Positions 47,418-56,621 of a stretch of 64,000 nt of DNA are shown piece after piece; the first letter of the stretch is position 1, and each line of letters starts with the position of its first letter. The position numbers and the translations under genes were made by a program. Origin of the DNA: Psychrosphaera sp. B3R10 (GTDB taxonomy: Bacteria > Pseudomonadota > Gammaproteobacteria > Enterobacterales > Alteromonadaceae). The notes beneath the pieces are model-generated. The model ran no database searches. It saw only the letters and a program-made list of their open reading frames with translations, and was not told where the DNA came from. The stretch lies in NCBI RefSeq assembly GCF_018861025.1, contig NZ_JAHKQH010000041.1, positions 1 to 64,000 of the forward strand, given 5' to 3'.

Positions 47418-48018
47418 ACTAAAAGCCCGCCGCGACGAGAAACACGCAGAACGTCAAAAACGGATAAAAAAAGAAGTCGACGAACGAGTCGCTAAAGCAC
47501 AAACCGAACAAGGTGTATTCCAAGTGATAACCGGAAACGGTAAAGGAAAATCTACGTCTGGTTTTGGCACTGTTGCGCGTTGTGTTGGGCACGGTATGAG
47601 TGCCGCAGTGGTGCAATTCATTAAAGGCGGCTGGGAGTGTGGTGAACGCAATTTATTGCAAAAAGTTGGTGTTCCATTTACGTTTATGGAAACCGGCTTT
47701 ACCTGGGAAACGCAAAATCGTGACTCAGATACGGCCGCAGCTCAGGAAGCTTGGGTTGTCGCTAAGCAGTACTTGGCAGATGAGAGTATCGATTTGGTTT
47801 TACTCGACGAATTAACGTATATGATCACCTACGATTACATCGAACTTGGAGATGTGCTCGAAGCGATAAAAAATAGACCAAAAATGCAATCAGTGATCTT
47901 AACCGGTCGCGGCGCGCACCGTGAATTAACTGAATTGGCCGACACGGTTAGTGAAGTTAGAAACGTCAAACACGCCTTTGATTCGGGTGTGAAAGCACAA
48001 AAAGGATTTGATTTCTAA
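47404..48018 (+). CDS. btuR: Cob(I)yrinic acid a,c-diamide adenosyltransferase (CobA/BtuR type)
   Basis: Attaches the 5'-deoxyadenosyl group of ATP to corrinoids. P-loop [14 protein letters not shown] near residue 42, [20 protein letters not shown] and [19 protein letters not shown] identify the CobO/BtuR family. The first 30 residues are a charged helix usual for this family. A 14-base overlap with cobQ; btuF starts 3 bases after its stop. Confidence 0.95.
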   Translation: MSQDELKARRDEKHAERQKRIKKEVDERVAKAQTEQGVFQVITGNGKGKSTSGFGTVARCVGHGMSAAVVQFIKGGWECGERNLLQKVGVPFTFMETGFTWETQNRDSDTAAAQEAWVVAKQYLADESIDLVLLDELTYMITYDYIELGDVLEAIKNRPKMQSVILTGRGAHRELTELADTVSEVRNVKHAFDSGVKAQKGFDF

Positions 48019-48021
48019 CCC

Positions 48022-48882
48022 ATGAAAAATCTGATAACCGCGAGTATTTTAACGTGTCTAATTAGCTTCGGCCTAACGCTTTCGAGCTCTGGCATGGCTG
48101 CGTCCAAAGTGAACATAAAACCAGCGACGCGAATTATTGCGCTCGCACCGCATATCGTTGAGTCGTTATTTGATATTGGTGCGGGTGATAAAATTGTCGC
48201 CACCGTCGATTATGCCGACTACCCCGTGGAAGCGTTAGATATTCCAAGGGTTGGAGGCTATTACGGCATTCAAATGGAAAAGATTTTGGCCCTTAAACCT
48301 GATCTCATCATTGTCTGGAAAGGCGGGAATCAAGATGCTGATATTGCTCAATTAGAAAAGTTGGGGTTACCTGTGATTTACAGCGAGCCTACTTCATTGA
48401 GTGGCGTTGCGGCGGAACTTAGAATGTTTGGCGAGTTAACCGGCTTATCACATAATGCAGAGGTACTCGCGGATCAGTTTGAAGATGACTTGGAGATTAT
48501 TCAACGACGTTACGGTAATCGCCATCCTGTTGACGTGTTTTATCAATTGTGGTCGGAACCGATGATGACAGTAAATAAAAATACATGGATCAATCAACTT
48601 ATTGAAACGTGTGGTGGGGTCAATGTTTTTGCCAACAACCCAACTGAGTATCCCCAGATCAGTATTGAGAATGTCATTGTCGCTCAGCCTTCAATTATTA
48701 TTATGCCGCAGGAAAAGTCAGATAAGCCTCAACCTAAAATCGATTGGCAAAAATGGACTGTTGTACCGGCGGTTAAAAACAATCAATTTATGGAAGTAGA
48801 TGCTGATCTTATTCATCGCTTTAGTCGTCGAATGCTTATTGGCCTAGGTGACATGTGTAAAAAGATAGATGGGTTTCGTTAA
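48022..48882 (+). CDS. btuF: Periplasmic cobalamin-binding protein
   Basis: A 286-residue class III solute-binding protein: signal peptide to about residue 26, then RIIALAPHIVESLFDIGAGDKIVATVDYADYP, the standard helical-backbone binding-protein start. PDLIIVWKGG and the WINQLIETCGGVNVF region follow. It delivers cobalamin to BtuCD and ends the riboswitch-controlled operon. The family also covers haem and siderophore binders; the cob context decides the call. Confidence 0.92.
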   Translation: MKNLITASILTCLISFGLTLSSSGMAASKVNIKPATRIIALAPHIVESLFDIGAGDKIVATVDYADYPVEALDIPRVGGYYGIQMEKILALKPDLIIVWKGGNQDADIAQLEKLGLPVIYSEPTSLSGVAAELRMFGELTGLSHNAEVLADQFEDDLEIIQRRYGNRHPVDVFYQLWSEPMMTVNKNTWINQLIETCGGVNVFANNPTEYPQISIENVIVAQPSIIIMPQEKSDKPQPKIDWQKWTVVPAVKNNQFMEVDADLIHRFSRRMLIGLGDMCKKIDGFR

Positions 48883-48965
48883 TTATTATTTGACGCTTTG
48901 AGAGGGGCAAGTGCTTAGCAAAGGGTTAACTATCAACGAACGCACAAATAAAAAGATAGGCAATA

Positions 48966-48996
48966 AAAAAGGGCGTTTTAACTATCCGCCCTTTTT
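48966..48996. terminator. Bidirectional terminator between the two cobalamin operons
   Basis: AAAAAGGGCG (48966-48975) and CGCCCTTTTT (48987-48996) are exact complements around an 11-base loop. It lies between btuF (plus) and the lipoprotein gene (minus) and suits both. Confidence 0.88.
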
Positions 48997-49057
48997 AAAT
49001 TTTGAAAACTAAACGTTTATAGTTTCTCGAACGCGCTCATTCAAGCGCATTAAAAAC

Positions 49058-50275
49058 CTAATCTTCTAAGATTGCGATAACCGCAGGGTTTAAGTCTGTA
49101 AGTAATCGCTCACCATATAATTCGCCAGTTTCTAAGTCGAGAATGTCTAAACCTGGCGTGGTGTTTGAGCCTACTGCAATCCAAAGATATCCATTGGCAT
49201 CATAAGCAATAGCATTGATTGCTTCTTCTCCAGAACCCGCAACAGTTTGATCGTTAATTTCACCGGTTGTTGGGTTAAATTGGTATACAGCAGAAACTTC
49301 GTGGTATGACGGTTCATAAACACTTTGGCTTACGTAGAAAAACCCAGTGTCAGCGTCAACAACCACTGAAGCTTTGATATTAGCCGCTGTATTGTCCGTA
49401 ATATCCGAAGCGGTTAATACTTCACGTAATGCAAACGTGTCTGTATCAATTGCTTCAATCATGCTGCCACTTAAGTCAAAGCTAGAGTAGCTATCGCGTG
49501 ATGTAATAAATACTTCATCACCAAATGCAACTAAGCTATTTTCAAGCGGATTAACGCCGTTAACTGGAATACCCATAACGCTATCGGTTGACGATGCATT
49601 GGTTTCAATTTCAGCGTCAGTTGCAGTATCAAACACGGCAACATAAGCTGATTGAGCGTTCCAACTATCGTCTATACGTTGCATGGCGATAAATAACTTT
49701 CCATCGGTGATCACTGCAGATGAAGGTGATGGGGTTTGAGCACTGTTATTTTCAGCATAAGCACTTAGGTCCAATTCACCAATTTTAAAGTCTTCAGCTT
49801 GAGTTGCTTGTGGATTAACAATCCAAACCGTTGGTGAGCCATAACGCAATAAATACGCTTTTTGATCAGAAGCAAATGCAATGGCATAAGGGTTACGAGA
49901 TGTCGTGTCTAAGTCATCTTGAGTAGAGTAAGACCAAGTCGCCACATCGAGATTGTCAGAGGCAAACTTTTCAATAGTATCAATCCCAAAACGACCAATA
50001 TGGAACACTTCGTTGTTATAGGCAGATACCGTAAAGTCTGACTTGTCTTTGACTTGATAACCTGTGCTGACTTGCGCGTCGTCGCCGGTAACCATAACTA
50101 ATTCTGATGATGTATAGTCAGGTGCAATCGTTTGAACAACGGCATTGCTAGGTGTGGTTTCAACAATGATTTCGACATCAGTGTTGTCATCTTTAATGTC
50201 GTCATCGCTACTACAGGCAGAGATAAAAGTGACGGCGAATAGGGCCGCGAGAGTAAGTTTGTACTGTTGTTTCAT
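49058..50275 (-). CDS. Predicted beta-propeller lipoprotein co-transcribed with btuB
   Basis: A 405-residue lipoprotein: signal MKQQYKLTLAALFAVTFISA with lipobox ISAC (Cys21), then SSDDDIKDDNTD. Residue +2 is Ser, so outer-membrane sorting is expected. The rest is blade-like beta sequence (VTGDDAQ, NPYAIAFASDQKAYLLRYG, AVITDGKLFIAMQ, SLVAFGDEVFITSRD, AINAIAYDANGYLWIAV), suggesting a YncE/NHL-like propeller of about six or seven blades. It starts on the last base of the btuB stop (TAATG) behind a cobalamin riboswitch. By analogy with Bacteroidetes BtuG, a propeller lipoprotein that binds B12 over BtuB, it may capture cobalamin at the cell surface. That role is inference. Confidence 0.75.
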   Translation of the reverse strand: MKQQYKLTLAALFAVTFISACSSDDDIKDDNTDVEIIVETTPSNAVVQTIAPDYTSSELVMVTGDDAQVSTGYQVKDKSDFTVSAYNNEVFHIGRFGIDTIEKFASDNLDVATWSYSTQDDLDTTSRNPYAIAFASDQKAYLLRYGSPTVWIVNPQATQAEDFKIGELDLSAYAENNSAQTPSPSSAVITDGKLFIAMQRIDDSWNAQSAYVAVFDTATDAEIETNASSTDSVMGIPVNGVNPLENSLVAFGDEVFITSRDSYSSFDLSGSMIEAIDTDTFALREVLTASDITDNTAANIKASVVVDADTGFFYVSQSVYEPSYHEVSAVYQFNPTTGEINDQTVAGSGEEAINAIAYDANGYLWIAVGSNTTPGLDILDLETGELYGERLLTDLNPAVIAILED

Positions 50276-52272
50276 TAGAACTCCTTCAAAGTAAATTTAA
50301 AATTGATGTTGCGACCGGCCGCTGGCCGATTGGCTAAGTCGTAATAGGATTGGTTAAAAATGTTGTTTATCGCCAACGAGGCACTGTACTTGGCGTGATG
50401 CCAAGACAATTGCAGCTGCGTGGTATTGTTGTCCGTTGGAAAACCAGAATGAGACGAGACTTTATTTGCTCGGTCAAAGTACAAGTCGTTTTCGATTCGA
50501 GTTTGGAGGCTTAGATACCAAGTTTGGTTAAACGAATATTGGGCCTGAACTTGATATTGTTGGTGGTAAATACCAGGCAGCTTTTTATTATCAAACACAT
50601 GAATGTCAGATTGTGTATTTGAGTCAATGAGGTCGATGGTTGCGATAAGTTTAAAATTCGGCGTTACGGTGATATCCAATTGCGTCGATAGACCAAATAA
50701 CGTTGATGACGCGACATTGGTGTAACTACCGATGCCACTTGAATTAAATATAGCGACGATTGAATTATCAATTTGTTGGGCATACAGCGTATTTTGAATA
50801 TTGATATTTTGCCAACGGGCGAGCCAGTTAAGTGAAATTGAATTGGCAAGTTCAGCCTTTAAGTCTTCATTTCCTTTGAAAGAACCTCGGTCACCAAATA
50901 ATTCGCTTAGCGTTGGGGTTCTTATCCCTTTAGCGATATGGGCTGAAATGCGATGATGGTTAAACCGATAACTCACATCAAATTCAGCTGAGTGGTGAGA
51001 ATAACTGCTGTTTAAGCTCTTTGTATCTGGCTGGTAACGGGCGTCATTGGTGTTTTTAGCGTTCAAAAAATTCCACAGTAATGAATACTGTATAGCCGAC
51101 TTTCCTGGCCAATTCAGTCGCGAGCCGAGGTTCATTAAACGTTGAGTTGCCTCAACATCACAGCTTTGAAAATTATTGCAAGCTGGGCGCTGTTGATTAA
51201 CCCAACTATCTGAAACAAATGTTTGGTTATTGATATTAATGTAGGGCGTTACTTTTAGGGTGTTGAATTTTGTCGGAGCCGAAAACTGCACATAAAATTG
51301 ATCTGTATCGTATTGGTAAATGTCGTTTTTACTTGCCTTTGGTCGGTCTGTATATGTTTCTTGTTGATTAAACCAATAGGCTTCCAAATTAACAGCGTAG
51401 TCGAGTTGCCACAAATCAAATGGTTGTATAGTCGCGTGTTCAAAACCAACTCTGTAGTTGGTATTTTCTAGCGTTGATGCCATTTCTGGAGAGTTATTTT
51501 GATAATTAGGAATGGCTTTGAGTTGCTCGTTATATTGAGCATTGATTGACGTTGTTGTGTTACTTGATGAAAACTCGTCACTTAAAAAATAAGTAGTTTT
51601 TCTAAAGTGGTTATTCCGCAGAGGTTCGGTTATTGACTCTTGACTATTGTTAAAGCTTTGCGGTACTAAGTACTCATAATCATTGTCTGTTTGCTGGTGG
51701 TTTACACTCATCGACAACTGATGCTGTTTATAAAGCAAATTCCCTTTCAAGTTAATTTCTTGGGTTTGCCAACTGCCTAACGTGGCAGACAAACTTGCAT
51801 TGCTGCCATCGCCTTTGATTGTATTAATTCGAATTTCGCCACCAATAGGTGTGACTCCTGTAGATGTCGATTGATATTGACTGACTTCAATTGACTCTAT
51901 TAGTGCCAACGGGATCTGGTCTAAATCGAACCCGCCAAATTGACCGGTATTAATGAGTTGACCATCGATGCGTAGATTAACTTGTTGACTGGTTGAACCT
52001 CGGATTGAAATTGCAATTGGGTTACCCAACCCTGCCACCTGTCGTATTTGCACCGAAGGTAAGCTGGCTAAAACAGAAGATAAGCTATTGGCTGTTTCTA
52101 ATAAGGCTTGTTGGTCAATTAAATAGGTATTAAGTGAGGTATCCTCGCTATTATTTAGGACTTCTATTCGCTCTATTTTTTCTACAGTCTGATCTGATTT
52201 TTCACCGACGTCAGCAAATGCCTGCGTTGCAGTGATTAAAAAGAAGTAAGCTGTAAATAAGAACTGTTTCAT
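50275..52272 (-). CDS. btuB: TonB-dependent vitamin B12 receptor (BtuB-like)
   Basis: A 665-residue outer-membrane receptor: signal peptide to about residue 20, TonB-box-like segment IERIEVLN, plug domain (about 45-155; LASLPSVQIRQVAG, ISIRGSTSQQVNLRIDGQ, PIGGEIRINT) and a beta-barrel of about 500 residues ending in a terminal Phe (NINFKFTLKEF). IRTPTLSELFG and NIFNQSYYDLANRPAAGRN are typical receptor C-terminal motifs. Specificity for cobalamin follows from the riboswitch directly upstream and from the cob locus. A predicted propeller lipoprotein is coupled downstream. Confidence 0.9.
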   Translation of the reverse strand: MKQFLFTAYFFLITATQAFADVGEKSDQTVEKIERIEVLNNSEDTSLNTYLIDQQALLETANSLSSVLASLPSVQIRQVAGLGNPIAISIRGSTSQQVNLRIDGQLINTGQFGGFDLDQIPLALIESIEVSQYQSTSTGVTPIGGEIRINTIKGDGSNASLSATLGSWQTQEINLKGNLLYKQHQLSMSVNHQQTDNDYEYLVPQSFNNSQESITEPLRNNHFRKTTYFLSDEFSSSNTTTSINAQYNEQLKAIPNYQNNSPEMASTLENTNYRVGFEHATIQPFDLWQLDYAVNLEAYWFNQQETYTDRPKASKNDIYQYDTDQFYVQFSAPTKFNTLKVTPYININNQTFVSDSWVNQQRPACNNFQSCDVEATQRLMNLGSRLNWPGKSAIQYSLLWNFLNAKNTNDARYQPDTKSLNSSYSHHSAEFDVSYRFNHHRISAHIAKGIRTPTLSELFGDRGSFKGNEDLKAELANSISLNWLARWQNINIQNTLYAQQIDNSIVAIFNSSGIGSYTNVASSTLFGLSTQLDITVTPNFKLIATIDLIDSNTQSDIHVFDNKKLPGIYHQQYQVQAQYSFNQTWYLSLQTRIENDLYFDRANKVSSHSGFPTDNNTTQLQLSWHHAKYSASLAINNIFNQSYYDLANRPAAGRNINFKFTLKEF

Positions 52273-52386
52273 GTCATCTCGTAGTTGAGCTTATATAAGC
52301 TCGATGAGACGAAAAGGGCACACAAGGTCGCGACGAATAGGCGAAGTTGGATGCCGTATTCGCCCACCGCAAATCGGTTATTTATC

Positions 52387-52485
52387 TTAGGTCGGTATCG
52401 GGCTTATTTTTTCAAAATAACCGTTGCGGGGGCAGCGTTGGATTTTCACCAATCTTCCCAGTTACCCTACAGAGTAGGCACCTAA
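52387..52485 (-). promoter_or_regulatory. Cobalamin riboswitch upstream of btuB
   Basis: On the minus strand the core reads AACTGGGAAG, GGTGAAAATCCAAC, GCTGCCCCCGCAACGGT, then AGCCCGATACCGACC. P1 forms from TTAGGT (52485-52480) and ACCTAA (52392-52387), exact complements, giving a compact aptamer of 99 bases. About 115 bases follow before the btuB ATG, including a GAGCTTATATAAGCTC palindrome near the start that may form part of the expression platform. Cobalamin should repress btuB and the lipoprotein. Confidence 0.93.
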
Positions 52486-52688
52486 AATAATGTAGTAAAT
52501 ATCGTGTTGTAAAACACGACATCAGAATTTGGCGCGATAATAACAGGAAGCAAGGTGTGACGAAAGTTCTTGTTGGCTATATCGTATGTCGTTATTACAA
52601 ATGGTTTAGATAGATAGTTACAATTGATAACGATATTGTAGTAGATTCATGGTTATACTAAGTAAAACTAAAATAAGTAAGGGGTATT

Positions 52689-53192
52689 ATGTTTAAGCTC
52701 ATTTTATCAATAATTGTCGCTGGGTTTATATTGGTTGGTTGCGCCTCAAATAATACGCTCACGAAAGAAGAACGGACTGCCGCCTATGAACAGTTTGTGG
52801 TGGATAACAACCTTGAACGTACTGATAAAATCCCTGGATTCAAATTTGATCAGTGGTCCTCTTTAGGGGCGAAACACCTTATTTTATACCGTAATTTTCG
52901 CTCACCTTATTTAGTGACATTGCAACGGAACTGTTTTGATCTCGACTTTGCTCATCAATTAGCTATAGAACATCAAGGTGGGTCTTTGCGGGCTAAATTT
53001 GATTATGTGTTAGTGCCGAATACTATTCCTGTGAAATGTTTTATTTCGGCAATTCATAAGATCACGCCGGAGCAGAAGAAACAGCTAATGGCGATTGGAG
53101 AAGATCCTAAAACGTCCTCGCCAGATGATGCCGAGGATAATGATCAAGAAGCCGACGGTGAAGCGTCAGACAGTGACTTGGAGTCGGTATAA
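52689..53192 (+). CDS. DUF6491-type lipoprotein
   Basis: A 167-residue lipoprotein with lipobox LVGC (Cys18). The body (about 25-130) has FDQWSSLGAKHLILYRNFRSPYLVTL, then CFDLDFAHQLAIE and a second Cys in VPVKCFISAI, a pattern I associate with DUF6491; the two Cys probably form a disulfide. The tail is strongly acidic and disordered. Single gene with its own terminator. Function unknown. Confidence 0.75.
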   Translation: MFKLILSIIVAGFILVGCASNNTLTKEERTAAYEQFVVDNNLERTDKIPGFKFDQWSSLGAKHLILYRNFRSPYLVTLQRNCFDLDFAHQLAIEHQGGSLRAKFDYVLVPNTIPVKCFISAIHKITPEQKKQLMAIGEDPKTSSPDDAEDNDQEADGEASDSDLESV

Positions 53193-53253
53193 CTCGACGA
53201 TGTTATCGGAGCATAGGTCCGTAATAATTAGTGACTGACGCAATATTAAATCA

Positions 53254-53281
53254 AGGTGCTACGACGTAGTGCCTTTTTTTA
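53254..53281 (+). terminator. Terminator after the DUF6491 gene
   Basis: AGGTGCTAC (53254-53262) pairs with GTAGTGCCT (53266-53274) with two G-U pairs, followed by a run of seven or more T. Confidence 0.8.
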
Positions 53282-53426
53282 TGTAATTTACATATGGATT
53301 TGCGTCCATCCTCGATAAATACGATGAACAACAGGAACTTCGATATAAAAACCGATATTTGTTTAGGAAACTCTGCTTTAATAAGCAAAGGTATTAATAA
53401 GAAAAAACAAAAGTGGAAGGTAACAT

Positions 53427-54695
53427 ATGCGTTTGGTCCCGGTAGCAGCTTTATTGAGTATTTTATTCTGTTCCTCAAATTTACTAGCACAACAAACCCT
53501 CATTAACGCCGACGCCTATGTCGATGTGGAAAGTGGCGAAACGATTAATTACGTGTCGGTTTTAGTTGAAGATAACGTGATTATAGAGGTTGGCCGACAG
53601 GGCAAAGTCTCCGCTGATGCAGGCGCTGACATTATTAACCTACAGGGGAAAACCTTATTACCAGGCTTAATGGATATGCATGTTCATTTAACTGGTGATG
53701 CGGAAGAGAACTTTTTGGCATCAAAAGGAAACTCGGTTCCTAGGATGACGGTAAAAGCGGTAAAAAATGCTAAAAAAACTTTGATGGCTGGATTCACTAC
53801 AGTTCGTAACTTGGGTGCAAAGGGTTACTCAGTCATTGGTGTACGAGACGGCATTAACGCTGGTGAAGTTGTCGGGCCTCGAATTTGGGCCGCAGGCCAT
53901 TCTGTTAGTATTACAGGCGGTCATTGTGATGATAATTTCTCACCACCAGAAGCAGAAAGTATCAGTGGTGGTGTCGCAGATGGTCCGTGGGCGGTGCGAA
54001 CTAAGGTGCGTGAAAACATCAAGTATGGCGCAAACACAATAAAAGTGTGTGCAACAGGTGGTGTGTTTTCAAAGGGCACTAAAGTTGGCATACAACAATT
54101 AACGGAAGAAGAAATCCGCTCGGCAGTCGAAGAAGCTCATATGCGCGGTCTAATTGCTGCGGCACATGCGCACGGGACTGAAGGTATTAAAGCCGCTATC
54201 CGTGCTGGTATCGACAGTGTTGAACACTGTAGCTTTATGGACCAAGAAGCAATCGATTTGGCACTAGAGCACGGTACATACTTGTCGTGTGATATTTATA
54301 ATACGGAGTATACGTTGGCGTTTGGTGAAGCAAATGGTGTCCCAGAAGAAAACATCAACAAAGAAAAACTCGTATCAAAAGCACAACGTGATAGCTTTAG
54401 AATGGCCGTCGAAGCTGGTGTGAAAATGGTATTTGGCTCAGACGCGGCAATTTATCCACATGGCGATAACGGCAAACAGTTTTCTCGTATGGTACGGTTT
54501 GGGATGACACCTATGCAAGCGATTCAGGCGGCAACATTAAATAGTGCTGATCTTTTGCAACAGGATAACATTGGACAAATTAAAGCGGGTTATTTAGCGG
54601 ATATCGTCGCTGTTGATGGCAATCCAATTAGCAATATTGATCTTATGGAAAATGTAACTTTTGTAATGAAAGACGGTGTTGTTTATAAGCAATAA
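53427..54695 (+). CDS. Exported amidohydrolase (imidazolonepropionase/Xaa-Pro dipeptidase-like)
   Basis: A 422-residue metal-dependent hydrolase with a signal peptide ending LLAQ near residue 22, so it acts in the periplasm. Amidohydrolase-fold landmarks are GLMDMHVHLTG (HxH), IKVCATGG with the bridging Lys, AAHAHGTEG, VEHCSFMD and the FGSDAAIYPHGDNG Asp. The C-terminal PMQAIQAATLNSADLL and DIVAVDGNP are typical of the subfamily that cleaves acylated or prolyl dipeptides. Substrate not determinable. It stands alone, closed by a hairpin at 54711-54752. Confidence 0.88.
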   Translation: MRLVPVAALLSILFCSSNLLAQQTLINADAYVDVESGETINYVSVLVEDNVIIEVGRQGKVSADAGADIINLQGKTLLPGLMDMHVHLTGDAEENFLASKGNSVPRMTVKAVKNAKKTLMAGFTTVRNLGAKGYSVIGVRDGINAGEVVGPRIWAAGHSVSITGGHCDDNFSPPEAESISGGVADGPWAVRTKVRENIKYGANTIKVCATGGVFSKGTKVGIQQLTEEEIRSAVEEAHMRGLIAAAHAHGTEGIKAAIRAGIDSVEHCSFMDQEAIDLALEHGTYLSCDIYNTEYTLAFGEANGVPEENINKEKLVSKAQRDSFRMAVEAGVKMVFGSDAAIYPHGDNGKQFSRMVRFGMTPMQAIQAATLNSADLLQQDNIGQIKAGYLADIVAVDGNPISNIDLMENVTFVMKDGVVYKQ

Positions 54696-54710
54696 GCCGC
54701 TATGAAAACC

Positions 54711-54752
54711 GTGTCTTGATATACGCCAATGCTGTTGCGTATTTCAAGGCAC
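54711..54752. terminator. Hairpin after the amidohydrolase gene
   Basis: GTGTCTTGATATACGC (54711-54726) pairs with GCGTATTTCAAGGCAC (54737-54752) with one mismatch and one G-U, then TTTTAA. Probable terminator between two convergent genes. Confidence 0.6.
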
Positions 54753-54818
54753 TTTTAATAGCAGATCGACAGTAAAACGATATCGCTATCGACTTCACAG
54801 CTTTAGATGAATTTAAAA

Positions 54819-55952
54819 CTAGCCTGTGATGTTTTGAGTATGTTCGACCTGATCCGTCATGATGCAATTTCTGCCTGCATCTTTGGCTTGATAAAGTAAA
54901 TTGTCAGCGCGGGCAAGGAGCAGAATGTCAGTGTCTTTGGGTTTAATTTGAGTTAATCCAAAACTTGCTGTTAGCGGCCAAGAAATTCCTTCAAATTGAT
55001 TTTTCTCGATATTTTCCTTCATTCTTTCAATCACGGTAAGTGCAGCCGAAATTTTAGTACGTGGCATAACAATAACAAATTCTTCACCGCCAAATCGGAT
55101 CAAAATATCCGTAGCTCGGCTACTTTGTTTTAATACTTCCGCGATTGCTATAAGGGCTTGGTCACCAGTTAAGTGACCTAATGTGTCATTAATTTTTTTG
55201 AAGTGATCTAAATCACATACAGCAATGCAAAAAGACTCATTTGAGCGTGCAAATTCTTTAATTTCGCGCTGTAAGAAGTCCGTTAAATAACGTCTGTTGT
55301 ACAATTTTGTTAATGGATCTTGAATGGATTCTTCTTTGAGTTTTTCGTTGGTCTTTTTTAAGTCCATGGACAGTTTTAACATCAGTCTGCGGTTGCTCTC
55401 TAGCGAGTTGGCAATTAAAAATGAAACGACACAAATCGCAATGATGGGAAACAAAAATAGGACGCTAAAAGGCTGATCATAAAAATGGAAATAAACCACA
55501 GAGAATTGGGTTGTGGCAATTGCCATAATGATGACATATTTAAGAGAACAGGCTCGGTAGGCGGTTACTGTGCCTAAAATAGCAAAAGAGAATGCGGTGA
55601 AATTTGGCGTTAATAAGGACTGTAAAGCGGTAATAGACGCCGCAATAATACATACGATTACGGCGTAACTCATCATCAAGAAGTCCATGTTCTTAATGTT
55701 GTTATAGGCTTTCGCTGTAGGTAAAACAAAACGGAAAACGGCTGAGCTTAAAAATAAGCCAAACCAAATTATTAGGTATGGGCTACTGTATTCTCCATTA
55801 ATGTCGTTGACTTGATGGTAAATGTTGCGGCAACAAAATAGCAATGCAATGATGCCTAACACGTAGGTCGCTACGACAAATCGAGAATAGTTGTCTTCGA
55901 CCTGAGATTCTAAATATTTGATAGCAAAACTACATTGTTCAGCTTGAGCCAT
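54819..55952 (-). CDS. Multi-pass membrane diguanylate cyclase
   Basis: A 377-residue protein: six or so hydrophobic helices in the first ~190 residues, a short coiled linker (LKKTNEKLKEE) and a GGDEF domain. GGEEF lies near residue 286 with the inhibitory RxxD (RATD) five residues before it. DPLTKLYNRRYL and DLDHFKKINDTLGH are canonical, so an active, product-inhibited cyclase is predicted. The membrane domain resembles no sensor I can name. Monocistronic, divergent from rpsF. Confidence 0.92.
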   Translation of the reverse strand: MAQAEQCSFAIKYLESQVEDNYSRFVVATYVLGIIALLFCCRNIYHQVNDINGEYSSPYLIIWFGLFLSSAVFRFVLPTAKAYNNIKNMDFLMMSYAVIVCIIAASITALQSLLTPNFTAFSFAILGTVTAYRACSLKYVIIMAIATTQFSVVYFHFYDQPFSVLFLFPIIAICVVSFLIANSLESNRRLMLKLSMDLKKTNEKLKEESIQDPLTKLYNRRYLTDFLQREIKEFARSNESFCIAVCDLDHFKKINDTLGHLTGDQALIAIAEVLKQSSRATDILIRFGGEEFVIVMPRTKISAALTVIERMKENIEKNQFEGISWPLTASFGLTQIKPKDTDILLLARADNLLYQAKDAGRNCIMTDQVEHTQNITG

Positions 55953-56146
55953 TTTTATTTTTCTTAATTAGCTTAATTACGGCACTGCTCTTAAATCACA
56001 TTGCTCATTTGCTATACAGAATAAAGGTTGCGCTTTTTCTGTGCAACACTTTGTTACATTTTGGGTGAAATTTAAGCTTATGCGGTTGGTAAGTACTAAC
56101 AAAATAGGCCTATCTAAACTAATTGTTTGAAAAGTCATCAAATCGA

Positions 56147-56174
56147 TTGAGCCAAATCAAAAAGTAGGTATAAT
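56147..56174 (+). promoter_or_regulatory. Sigma-70 promoter of the rpsF operon
   Basis: TTGAGC at 56147-56152 and a perfect TATAAT at 56169-56174 are 16 bases apart. The gap to the rpsF start is about 95 bases, leaving room for an S6:S18-type autoregulatory leader, which I cannot confirm by eye. Confidence 0.7.
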
Positions 56175-56270
56175 TGCGCCCCCAAATCAGCTATCAATTT
56201 TTGTTCCTTGCCTTTGTACAAGTTTGGCTGAGCTTGAGTTTAAGGCTACTAATCCAAAAGGAATCTAACG

Positions 56271-56606
56271 ATGCGTCATTACGAAATCGTTTTTATGGTT
56301 CACCCTGACCAGAGTGAACAAGTAACTGGTATGATTGAACGTTATACTGGTTCTATTACTGAAGCCAATGGCCAAGTACACCGTCTTGAAGACTGGGGTC
56401 GCCGTCAATTAGCTTATCCAATTGAGAAATTACACAAAGCACACTACGTTCTTATGAATGTTGAAGCGCCGAGTGAAGTAATTGCTGAATTAGAAGAAAC
56501 ATTCCGCTACAACGATGCGGTATTGCGTTCTCTAACTATCCGTAAGGACCATGCAGTTACTGAACCTTCTCCTCTGGCTAAAGAAGAGAAGAAAGAAGCT
56601 GCTTAA
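56271..56606 (+). CDS. rpsF: 30S ribosomal protein S6
   Basis: Small-subunit protein of 111 residues. [41 protein letters not shown] (over its length) and the acidic-to-basic tail are characteristic. It binds S18 on the platform of the 30S subunit. First gene of rpsF-priB-rpsR-rplI. Confidence 0.98.
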   Translation: MRHYEIVFMVHPDQSEQVTGMIERYTGSITEANGQVHRLEDWGRRQLAYPIEKLHKAHYVLMNVEAPSEVIAELEETFRYNDAVLRSLTIRKDHAVTEPSPLAKEEKKEAA

Positions 56607-56621
56607 TTGAGGATAGCTTAG

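Noticed and set aside
52285-52485. Plus-strand open reading frame of 66 codons upstream of btuB
   Set aside because: It lies entirely on the antisense strand of the btuB leader and cobalamin riboswitch; the conserved RNA core explains the sequence.
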